This document shows, in pieces, positions 27,148 to 35,047 of a DNA stretch of 64,000 nt (the first letter of the stretch is position 1; the number at the start of each line of letters is the position of its first letter). The stretch is taken from the NCBI GenBank assembly GCA_937923325.1, contig CAKZUQ010000016.1, forward strand, positions 1-64,000, written 5' to 3'. A program made the position numbers and the translations under genes. A model generated the notes under the pieces. That model had not been told where the DNA came from. It worked only from the letters and a program-made list of their open reading frames with translations, and did no database searches. The stretch is from an uncultured Bacteriovoracaceae bacterium (GTDB taxonomy: Bacteria > Bdellovibrionota > Bacteriovoracia > Bacteriovoracales > Bacteriovoracaceae).

Positions 27148-28437
27148 ATGAAACCAGTATATCTAGTTAAAGGTGTTAGAACACCTCAAGTTAAAGCAGG
27201 AGCTGATTTAAAAGATATTCAGGCCCCATACCTTGGTCATTACTTAATTAAAAATTTAATTGATGGAACTTCTATTCCAAACGATGAAGTCGATGAGGTT
27301 ATTGTCGGAAATACTGGAACTCCAGCAAAGTATCCTAATATTGGAAGAGTTATCGCTCTTGAAGCTGGTCTTAATAAGCAAACAAGTGGATATAGTGTTC
27401 ATAGAAACTGTGCATCCGGAATGGAAGCTTTGGGGCAAGCATATGTTAAAATTGCCAGCGGTAGAAGTGATGTTATTTTTGCTGGTGGTGTTGAGAATAT
27501 GACTCTTATGCCACTTATATATGGAAAGAAAATGACTGATTTCTTTTTTAATATAATGAAGTCGAAAACGCCTCAAGATAAACTTAAAGTTTTAAGCTCT
27601 TTTAGACCATCTTTCTTAAAGCCAATTGTTGCTATTGAACAAGGTCTTACAGATCCTTTTTGTAACATGAATATGGGAATGACAGCAGAGGTCTTGGCCA
27701 GAGAGTTTAATATCTCAAGACAAGAGCAAGATGAGTTTGCTAATAGTTCGCACATGAAGGCTTTGGCAGCACAAAAAGAGGGAAAGTTTAAAGATGAGAT
27801 TGTTCCAATTACTGTTGGCGAAAATTTAGATAAAATTGTTGGCGATGACATTGGGCCTAGATCGACATCTACAGTTGAAAAGCTTGGAAAGCTTAAGCCT
27901 TACTTTGATAGAAAAACTGGTACTGTTACAGTTGGAAACGCTTGTCCATTAACTGATGGTGGAAGTATGTGGCTCATGTGTTCGGAAGAAGCTGTAAAGA
28001 AATACGATTTAAAGCCTATGGCCAGAATGGTTGATTTTCATTTTCATGGACTAGAGCCTGAGAGAATGGGACTAGGTCCTGTTTTAGCAATGGACGGTGT
28101 TTTAAAAAGAACTGGTATGAAGTTAGAAGATATGGACTTAATTGAAATTAATGAAGCCTTCGCTGCTCAAGTGCTTGCTTGCCTCAAAATGGCAAAAGAT
28201 CCAAGTATTGCTAAAAAATGGGATATTGATGCTATCGGAGAAATAGATAGAGACAAGCTAAACGTTAATGGAGGAGCAATTGCTCTAGGTCACCCAGTAG
28301 GATCTACTGGATCACGATTAGTTGTTACACTTGCACACGAATTAAAAAGACGAAACGGTAAGTTTGGTATTGCCTCATTATGTATTGGTGGTGGTCAAGG
28401 TGGAGCCGTTATCATTGAAAATTTAAGCGGAGAATAG
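27148..28437 (+). CDS. fadI: Acetyl-CoA C-acyltransferase (3-ketoacyl-CoA thiolase)
   Basis: 429 residues, the size of FadI rather than FadA. The catalytic nucleophile is Cys88 in HRNCASGMEAL. The conserved His/Gly block is INEAFAAQ, then NVNGGAIALGHPVGSTGSR, and the second active-site Cys is in SLCIGGGQGG. It performs the last step of fatty-acid beta-oxidation, splitting 3-ketoacyl-CoA to acetyl-CoA. It is followed two bases later by fadJ, so the two would be made together as the trifunctional-type complex. The Shine-Dalgarno is GGAG. Confidence 0.94.
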   Translation: MKPVYLVKGVRTPQVKAGADLKDIQAPYLGHYLIKNLIDGTSIPNDEVDEVIVGNTGTPAKYPNIGRVIALEAGLNKQTSGYSVHRNCASGMEALGQAYVKIASGRSDVIFAGGVENMTLMPLIYGKKMTDFFFNIMKSKTPQDKLKVLSSFRPSFLKPIVAIEQGLTDPFCNMNMGMTAEVLAREFNISRQEQDEFANSSHMKALAAQKEGKFKDEIVPITVGENLDKIVGDDIGPRSTSTVEKLGKLKPYFDRKTGTVTVGNACPLTDGGSMWLMCSEEAVKKYDLKPMARMVDFHFHGLEPERMGLGPVLAMDGVLKRTGMKLEDMDLIEINEAFAAQVLACLKMAKDPSIAKKWDIDAIGEIDRDKLNVNGGAIALGHPVGSTGSRLVVTLAHELKRRNGKFGIASLCIGGGQGGAVIIENLSGE

Positions 28438-28439
28438 TT

Positions 28440-30551
28440 TTGAGTTATACAAAAATTACATTAGAGAAAAAAGAGAATATATTTTATATTGGTTTTGGAA
28501 AGTTTGAAGAGAAGTCGATGAACGTTATTTATGAACAGACTTTAAAGGAGCTTGACGCTGCTTTAGATGAAGTTCATTTAGATAAAGAAGCTAAAGGTCT
28601 TGTTCTTTTTTCTCATAAAAAAGATTGTTTTTTTGCAGGTATGGATATTTCGGTTATCGAAGGTTTATCAAGTGAGTCTCAAGCAATTACAGGTTGTGAA
28701 AGTGGGCAAGGTATTTTTAATAAAATTGAAGATCTTAAAATTCCAACAGCATCTCTTGTTGATGGTACTTGTTTAGGCGGAGGTTTAGAAATGAGTCTCG
28801 CTTGTGACATCATCGTTGCAAGCTCAAATCCTAAGACAGCTTTGGGATTACCTGAGGTTATGATTGGAGTTTTACCTGGGTTTGGAGGGACTTATAGACT
28901 TCCTAAAAAGGTAGGTTTAACAAACTCTATGGATATGATGCTTACAGGTAAGCAAATCCGTGCTAAGAAAGCTTTGAAGATGGGGCTTATAGATTATCTT
29001 GTACCTAAAGAAAAACTTATGACTCTTGGAGTTCAGTATTTATTTAATAAAAAAATAGAAAAGAAAACGTTTAAAGAGTCGACAACTGATATGTTAATGA
29101 ATAATTTTTTTACAAAAAAAATTATCTTTCAAAAAGCAAGAGAGAAAGTATTAGGAATGACAAAAGGTTTTTACCCTGCTCCTTTAAAAATTCTAGATCA
29201 TTTAGAGTCTGCTTCAGGAGACAAGAGGTCTAGGTATTTAAGTAAAGAAGCTAAAGCTTTTGGTGAACTCTCTCAAACAACTCAAAGTAAAAATTTACAA
29301 CATGTATTTTTTTTACATGATAGATCGAAAAAACTTAATGATGATGCCGATATTTACTCTGTGAATAAGGGAGCTGTGTTAGGGGCTGGAACCATGGGCG
29401 GTGGAATTGCTTGGCTTTTTGCCAATAAGAATCAATCACCAATAATGAAGGATATTGCTGTCGAAGGTTTAGAACTTGGTTTGAAACAATCTGCAAGCGT
29501 TTTTAAAAAAGCATTGAAACGCAAGAAACTAAGTAGGGATGAGTTTGAGAGAAAACAAAGATCTATTTCTGCACAATTAGATTATAATGGGTTTAAAGCA
29601 GTTGATTTAACAATTGAGGCAATTGTTGAAAATATGAATGTCAAAAAATCGGTATTAGCTGAACTTGAAAGTGAGGTTGGTCCTCAAAGTTTAATTACTT
29701 CTAATACTTCATCTCTAAGTATTGAAGAAATGGCAAAGGCACTTAAAGATTCATCTCGTTTTGCAGGTTTACATTTTTTTAATCCTGTAAATAAAATGCC
29801 ACTTGTTGAAATTATAAAACATTCTAATATTTCTGATAAAACAATTAATTCATTATATAAATGGTGTTTGAAGGTTGGAAAGACACCTGTTATTGTGAAA
29901 GATTGCCCTGGTTTTTTAGTAAACAGAATTTTAGCACCTTTTTTAAATGAAGCAGCTTATCTTTTAGAAGAAGGTGTTTCTATAAAAGACCTTGATAGTG
30001 CAGCTTTAAATTTTGGTATGCCTATGGGGCCATGTCGTTTAATGGATGAAGTGGGCTTAGATGTATGCTCCCATGTTGGTGAAATAATGGAGGAGGGGCT
30101 GGGCGCTAGAGCTAAGGCCAATTCTCTATCTGAAAGAGCAATGAAAAGAGAACTTCTTGGTAAGAAAAATAAAAAAGGTTTTTACCTTTATGATAATAAT
30201 GACAAGCAGGGTGACGTTAACCCTGAGATGTTAGAACTTATAGGTTCATCAAAAATAAAAATGGACGATACAACCATTCAAAAAAGATTGTTCCTTCCTA
30301 TGATTAACGAGGCATCAATGATTTTAGATGAGAAAATTGTTGATGATGCTGGAACAGTTGACTTAGGTTTAATTTTTGGTCTCGGATTTCCTCCATTTAG
30401 AGGTGGTCTTTTAAGATATGCTGACTCTGAGGGTCTTTCTCGTATTTTAGGTGCTCTAAAGGATTTTGAATCTACAGTTAGTTCTGACAGGTATAAACCT
30501 AGTGTGTATCTAGAGAACCTTGTTAAAGACAATTCTAAGTTTTACAACTAA
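28440..30551 (+). CDS. fadJ: Enoyl-CoA hydratase / 3-hydroxyacyl-CoA dehydrogenase fusion
   Basis: 703 residues, full length for FadJ/FadB. The N-terminal crotonase domain shows GMDISVIEGL, DGTCLGGGLEMSLACDI and GLPEVMIGVLPGFGGTYRLP, with the two oxyanion-hole regions and the catalytic Glu in LPEV. A linker leads to the dehydrogenase: NAD site VLGAGTMGGGIAW near residue 320, then SNTSSLSIEEMA and the catalytic His in LHFFNPVNKMPLVEII. C-terminal 3HCDH domains follow. The start is the rare TTG at 28440, with GGAG of the fadI end as ribosome binding site. Its stop overlaps the permease start by one base. Confidence 0.94.
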   Translation: MSYTKITLEKKENIFYIGFGKFEEKSMNVIYEQTLKELDAALDEVHLDKEAKGLVLFSHKKDCFFAGMDISVIEGLSSESQAITGCESGQGIFNKIEDLKIPTASLVDGTCLGGGLEMSLACDIIVASSNPKTALGLPEVMIGVLPGFGGTYRLPKKVGLTNSMDMMLTGKQIRAKKALKMGLIDYLVPKEKLMTLGVQYLFNKKIEKKTFKESTTDMLMNNFFTKKIIFQKAREKVLGMTKGFYPAPLKILDHLESASGDKRSRYLSKEAKAFGELSQTTQSKNLQHVFFLHDRSKKLNDDADIYSVNKGAVLGAGTMGGGIAWLFANKNQSPIMKDIAVEGLELGLKQSASVFKKALKRKKLSRDEFERKQRSISAQLDYNGFKAVDLTIEAIVENMNVKKSVLAELESEVGPQSLITSNTSSLSIEEMAKALKDSSRFAGLHFFNPVNKMPLVEIIKHSNISDKTINSLYKWCLKVGKTPVIVKDCPGFLVNRILAPFLNEAAYLLEEGVSIKDLDSAALNFGMPMGPCRLMDEVGLDVCSHVGEIMEEGLGARAKANSLSERAMKRELLGKKNKKGFYLYDNNDKQGDVNPEMLELIGSSKIKMDDTTIQKRLFLPMINEASMILDEKIVDDAGTVDLGLIFGLGFPPFRGGLLRYADSEGLSRILGALKDFESTVSSDRYKPSVYLENLVKDNSKFYN

Positions 30552-31714
30552 TGAACCTTGCGTTTTTTAAATATTTTACGAGTTATATTCTTAAGAGTAG
30601 AACTCGTCAAAAACTATTAACTCTGGCTATTATAGGTCTTTTTCTTTCTAGTTTTTCTTTAATTATTCTCCAAGGGGTAATGGGAGGACTTCAAAAAGGT
30701 GTTGTAACTAGATCTAAGTCTGTCTCTGGAGCTGGTTATATTAGGGTTCCAGATAATTATAATTTATCCGACTTAAACTTTTTAAAAAGTAATTTAAATA
30801 AAGAGTCATTAAATTATGTTGTCGAGTATGAGATTGAGCTTTTAGCGAAAAATGGAGATGCATTAATGCCTGTAGTTCTTCATGGAGTTGACTTAAAAGG
30901 GAAATTACCAACTTTCTTAGAAGATAAAAACTTTGATGGTGTTGTTTTGGGTGCATCCTTGGCCAGCTCTCTTAAATCTTTTTTTGAAGATCAGATATTA
31001 TTTATTTCACCTTCCCATAGCGATTTTTTAATAACTGAGATTCCAAGACAATCAGCAATACCTTTTTCTGATATTTTAATATCTGATGTAGAGGAAGTTG
31101 ACAGTGCCCATGCATGGGTTTCAATCGAATTTTTACAAAATTTAACTAGATCAAAAACTGTTAATCGATTAATTTTTTTTGATGATGAGCAATTTGTGAA
31201 AGCTAAACTTCTTTTTGAAGATGCTCTAAATCTAGAGTTTATATCTTGGGAGTCAAAAAATAAATCTCTGGTTTGGGCTTTGAAGTTAGAGACAACTGTA
31301 ATGATTATTCTATTTATTGCTATGAGCTTGCTTGTTTCTTTATGTATAACTTCTGGGTTTATGATTTTCTTTTCCAAAGTAAGAATTGATTTATTGAGTT
31401 TTTGGGTTCTTGGGTTTTCTAGGAAAAGAGTTTTTAGATTATTGTTTTATTTTTCTCAAATACTTAGTTTGTTATTTATTGGGCTTGGTCTTTTTATGGG
31501 GATTGTCGCCTTATATATAATTGATTCAAAGAGTTTTGGGTTTGTCCCTGATATTTTCGTTGAACAAAATATACCTATTTCGGTATCCTTTCTTAATATT
31601 TTTATAGCATTTACTGTTCCTTATTTTATTTCTACTATTTTTTCTTTTTATTCCTTCCAAACTTTTAAATCTGAAAATAATTCATTTTTAAAGTTAATTA
31701 GGACAGTTAGCTAA
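30551..31714 (+). CDS. FtsX/LolC-type ABC transporter permease
   Basis: 387 residues. One N-terminal membrane helix (near 20-45, LLTLAIIGLFLSSFSLIIL), a periplasmic domain of about 200 residues, then three helices (about 245-275, 290-320, 345-370). This 1+3 arrangement is that of LolC/LolE and MacB permeases. The opening FFKYFTSYILKSRTRQKLL is also LolC-like. LolCDE extracts lipoproteins from the inner membrane. There is no ATPase partner here, and the gene starts inside the fadJ stop codon, so its assignment to LolC versus another FtsX-type export is open. Confidence 0.75.
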   Translation: MNLAFFKYFTSYILKSRTRQKLLTLAIIGLFLSSFSLIILQGVMGGLQKGVVTRSKSVSGAGYIRVPDNYNLSDLNFLKSNLNKESLNYVVEYEIELLAKNGDALMPVVLHGVDLKGKLPTFLEDKNFDGVVLGASLASSLKSFFEDQILFISPSHSDFLITEIPRQSAIPFSDILISDVEEVDSAHAWVSIEFLQNLTRSKTVNRLIFFDDEQFVKAKLLFEDALNLEFISWESKNKSLVWALKLETTVMIILFIAMSLLVSLCITSGFMIFFSKVRIDLLSFWVLGFSRKRVFRLLFYFSQILSLLFIGLGLFMGIVALYIIDSKSFGFVPDIFVEQNIPISVSFLNIFIAFTVPYFISTIFSFYSFQTFKSENNSFLKLIRTVS

Positions 31715-31767
31715 AGATTAGCTAAAGATTCTTCACTCAAATTCCGCTAAGTGTTTGTAGGAATTAT

Positions 31768-32562
31768 ATGTTTAATACTAAAAGAGTTAAAGAATATTTA
31801 AATGGCCCATCAGTTAATGAAATGGTCTACATAAACGATCAAGAAACTATATCGTTTCATTGGTCTAACCATAGAGTAACTAAAAAAATGGCGAGATTAA
31901 ACATTCTTGACAGTTATACTTTAGATAATGAAGTTCTATTTATTGAGTCTAACGATAGTATGATTAGTTTCTCAAAGCTAGATATTTTAAATCTGATAGT
32001 CACAAAGCCTGGTGATTTAACTGAGTTCTTGTTTGAGCCTAAGAAAGTTTTTAGAGACTTAACTTCTAGTGAGTATCAAGAAATTGAATTAATTAACCTT
32101 GTTACAAAAGATGATATAGATTATGCATATCGATCTATGCTACTTAAAAACAAAATACCACAACGTGGTTTAAGGTTGAACTCTAATCAAGAGATTTTAA
32201 TTTGTTTTTCAGGAAATTTTATAAAGGAAACTAAGGCGATTATTCATCAATTTAGTCATACAGGTATTCTTTTTAAGTCTTGTAATCTTAATTTTTTAGA
32301 AGATTTCGAAGCAAATGAAAACTTCAAGTTCTATATTGATTCGAAAAAATTTATTAATGGAGGTCAAGCATACTCCGAATCTGAAAATGATTCATTTATT
32401 CTTAATAAAAAATCTTTTCAATTTGCAAGCTCATTAAATAATAATAGTTCTGAGATATTCTTTTTTATAAGATATATTGATATAAAAAATCAGAAATTAA
32501 AAATTGATTTTTCTAATTATTTGAGTCATTTCGAAGAAAAATTTACAAAAAATATATCTTAG
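31768..32562 (+). CDS. Hypothetical protein, possibly a degenerate PilZ-domain protein
   Basis: 264 residues, cytosolic in appearance. The middle region has QRGLRLNSNQEILICF followed about 20 residues later by IHQFSHTGILFKS. This recalls the PilZ pattern of an R-x-x-x-R element and a D/N-x-S-x-x-G element that bind cyclic di-GMP, but spacing and residues are imperfect. The N-terminal 130 residues are unrecognised. It is convergent with the recombinase gene with only two bases between the stops. I give the PilZ reading low weight. Confidence 0.5.
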   Translation: MFNTKRVKEYLNGPSVNEMVYINDQETISFHWSNHRVTKKMARLNILDSYTLDNEVLFIESNDSMISFSKLDILNLIVTKPGDLTEFLFEPKKVFRDLTSSEYQEIELINLVTKDDIDYAYRSMLLKNKIPQRGLRLNSNQEILICFSGNFIKETKAIIHQFSHTGILFKSCNLNFLEDFEANENFKFYIDSKKFINGGQAYSESENDSFILNKKSFQFASSLNNNSSEIFFFIRYIDIKNQKLKIDFSNYLSHFEEKFTKNIS

Positions 32563-32564
32563 AG

Positions 32565-33557
32565 TTATTTTTTGTTTTCATAGTCAATATCATAGGCCGC
32601 TGAATTATCTAAAGAGTTTACTCTTTTGTCATATCTTTGGGTTGTCGTTATTTTTGAGTGTCCAGCAAATATGGCAACATCTCTAATTGGTGTCTTTTGT
32701 GTATCAAGCAAATGAGAGATTGCCGTTGCTCTACACGAATGTGGTGAAACTCTTTTTGTTATATTGCAGACCTTTGCATATTTTTCAATAATTCTGTATA
32801 TTGTTGATCCATTGGTCGGTTTTGTATTTTTACCTTTAAGTGAACTTTGGATTAAATAGTCATTAGGCTCAAAGTATATTCCAAAGTTTATCATTGACTC
32901 ACTATACTCTGATAAACATGCAATAATTGACTTTGAAAGAGGTAAGAGTCTCGTTTTATTTCCTTTACCATGAATCTCTAAAACATAATGGCCTCTTTCT
33001 TTGTAAATATCTTTAAATTTTATGTGAGTGAGCTCACTTCTTCTTAATCCTAGTGAAAAAAGCATAGTAAGAACAAGCTTATGCATTGCCCCTTTCTTTG
33101 TTTCAGTATCGACTGCATTAATCATATCAATAACTTCTTTATCATCAAAAGCAATTGTAGGCATTTCCGTTTGAACTTTCGGAAGCTTAACAATGTCTAA
33201 AGGGTTGTACTCTATAAGTCTTTGGGCCATAGACCACTTGATAAAACTACGGATAGATACAAGTTTTCGAGTTATTGTTGCGCTTGTTAGTTTTTTATCA
33301 ATTAACATATCTCTATAGAATTGAAAATGATGTCCTTTTATTTCATTTGGATGTAAAATGGTTACATCGCCTGATTTTAAAAAATGAAAAAAATCGTCTA
33401 AATCTTTAAGGTACGCTCTTTTTGTTTGTTCTGATAAGAACTGATTCAAAAAGTCTTTTATGAAGTCCTCAATGGATACTTTTCTTTTTGAAGCTTCTTT
33501 AAATTTTTTTGCAAGCTTGTGGTCTACAATAGATGTTAAATCCTTCATAGAATTCAT
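32565..33557 (-). CDS. Tyrosine recombinase, XerC/XerD family
   Basis: 330 residues. The N-terminal SAM-like core-binding domain is followed by the catalytic domain. The catalytic residues are visible: Arg in LGLRRSELTHI, the Lys of the beta-hairpin in HGKGNKTRLLPL, HSCR as the H-x-x-R box, His in FAGHSKITTTQ and the nucleophile Tyr309 in QRYDKR. These are the XerCD residues, which resolve chromosome dimers at dif. No dif site or attachment repeats are seen beside the gene. A single chromosomal XerH/XerD-like role is as likely as an element integrase. Confidence 0.88.
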   Translation of the reverse strand: MNSMKDLTSIVDHKLAKKFKEASKRKVSIEDFIKDFLNQFLSEQTKRAYLKDLDDFFHFLKSGDVTILHPNEIKGHHFQFYRDMLIDKKLTSATITRKLVSIRSFIKWSMAQRLIEYNPLDIVKLPKVQTEMPTIAFDDKEVIDMINAVDTETKKGAMHKLVLTMLFSLGLRRSELTHIKFKDIYKERGHYVLEIHGKGNKTRLLPLSKSIIACLSEYSESMINFGIYFEPNDYLIQSSLKGKNTKPTNGSTIYRIIEKYAKVCNITKRVSPHSCRATAISHLLDTQKTPIRDVAIFAGHSKITTTQRYDKRVNSLDNSAAYDIDYENKK

Positions 33558-33581
33558 TATATCATCTTATATATTAATTAG

Positions 33582-34940
33582 TTAAATAATTACGTTGTCA
33601 CTTAAAAGTTCAAATATGTCTTTGTCTTTGCTACCTGCTCTTGCAAATTCTTGCTTTATTAGTTCTCTTATTTCAATATCATCTGTAGATTCTTTCTCAT
33701 AAGTTTGCAATAGCTTAACCGAAAACTCAGATGCAATCCTGAACAAGGCTGATAGCTTAGAGCTTGAGAGCTTTGATTCAGGGAAGCCTACACCATTTTT
33801 CTGACCATGTTGCTCGAGAATTAATTCTTTGATTTCTTGCGGTAAAACTTTAGCCGATTCTAATTCTACAACAGCGTCTTTAGCGTGTGACATTACAACC
33901 TTTTGTTCCGTTGCTGTCATATCGTATAAAACTTCCTCATCTAGACACGAAATAAGTTTTTTATTACCTCTTAAAGTGTAGTCTTGAAAAAATGCTGCAT
34001 ATACGACTCTTGTTATCATAGTGTCACTTCCCCAACTAGCGTCTTTAATCATGTTTGATGCCAGTAAAGAGGTTAGTGCAACATGTTTTGCAGAGAAATT
34101 GTCCTCGGATTTCAAAGTTGAAAGTAGAAACTTATTTATACCTGTTTTACTACTTCCCGCTACTTGCTCTAGCTTTCTACCAAGAGAAACAAGGACATCA
34201 GTAACAACTTTATTACTTGTATTTTTCATGCCAATGTCTTCGAATAGAAAATTCACATAATCAAGGGAGTCCTTCATATTACTAAAAAACTGCTTATTTG
34301 TATCGGATTTACTAATATTTGAAACTTCTAAACTCTTTTGTACTTTTACTTTTTCTCTAAAGTAATTATTCAAATCTTCAATATCTTCTTTAGCGATATA
34401 TAGCTTTAGTACTGATTTTTTAGTGAAATTTTCTAAGTCTTCGATATCAATTTCTTCTTTTGAGTTAAATCTTTTCACAAAATTGGATCCATTTCCTATT
34501 TTTACATATAAATCACACGGTGGTGCCTTCATACCAATACAAGTAGATATTGGGATACATTTAAAATCACCTTCTTCACAGTCGTTAGGTTTAATATCTA
34601 ATGCTTTGTTAACAATGTGAACTACTTTATCTGGTGGTAGTTGCGGGTGAATATAAATAGCAGATTCAATTTTTTTTATAATATCATTGTTTCCAATTAG
34701 TTTACCATTTTGTTCTGATATGATTTGAGCAATATCATTGTTAAACTTCTCAATCATATCTCCTTGGTCAAAATCAAAACTATAAAAAATCAAATCTAGA
34801 GTAGGCTGAAAAGATAAGAATAAATTTGTGTCTACTGAGTTTTCAAATGAATTAACGTGTATATCTTCACTTGAGCCAAGTTTTTGTTCAAGATGATCTC
34901 TTGACGAATTACTCTCTTTTAAAAGCAGAATGTGTTTCAT
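33582..34940 (-). CDS. Regulator with degenerate receiver-like and HD-GYP-like domains
   Basis: 452 residues. The N-terminus (1-115) looks like a receiver fold (HILLLKESNSSRDHLEQKL, then LDLIFYSFDF) but the phospho-acceptor Asp environment is not convincing. The middle has a Cys-containing segment (CEEGDFKC...CIGMKAPPCDLYVKI). The C-terminal half is HD-GYP-like by layout: helices with ASLLASNMI, then MSHAKDAVVELE, and LILEQHGQKNGVGFPES where active enzymes have HHE-x-x-D-G-x-GYP. The metal-binding His residues are mostly replaced, so cyclic-di-GMP hydrolysis is unlikely. Bdellovibrionota have several such degenerate proteins used as signalling adaptors. Confidence 0.65.
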   Translation of the reverse strand: MKHILLLKESNSSRDHLEQKLGSSEDIHVNSFENSVDTNLFLSFQPTLDLIFYSFDFDQGDMIEKFNNDIAQIISEQNGKLIGNNDIIKKIESAIYIHPQLPPDKVVHIVNKALDIKPNDCEEGDFKCIPISTCIGMKAPPCDLYVKIGNGSNFVKRFNSKEEIDIEDLENFTKKSVLKLYIAKEDIEDLNNYFREKVKVQKSLEVSNISKSDTNKQFFSNMKDSLDYVNFLFEDIGMKNTSNKVVTDVLVSLGRKLEQVAGSSKTGINKFLLSTLKSEDNFSAKHVALTSLLASNMIKDASWGSDTMITRVVYAAFFQDYTLRGNKKLISCLDEEVLYDMTATEQKVVMSHAKDAVVELESAKVLPQEIKELILEQHGQKNGVGFPESKLSSSKLSALFRIASEFSVKLLQTYEKESTDDIEIRELIKQEFARAGSKDKDIFELLSDNVII

Positions 34941-35047
34941 TTATTCTCTCCATAATTAATCGATATACTTAACGGTAACTTAGTATATGAACTAAAATTC
35001 ATGTTAAAGAAATTTTAACAAATTTGTACTGATAAGCTAGATATCGA

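Noticed and set aside
31768..32562. Firm PilZ-domain call
   Set aside because: Only partial motif agreement; kept as a low-confidence note in the feature.
32565..33557. Tyrosine recombinase as sign of a prophage or integrative element
   Set aside because: Neighbours are ordinary chromosomal genes, and no attachment repeats, phage genes or composition shift were seen.
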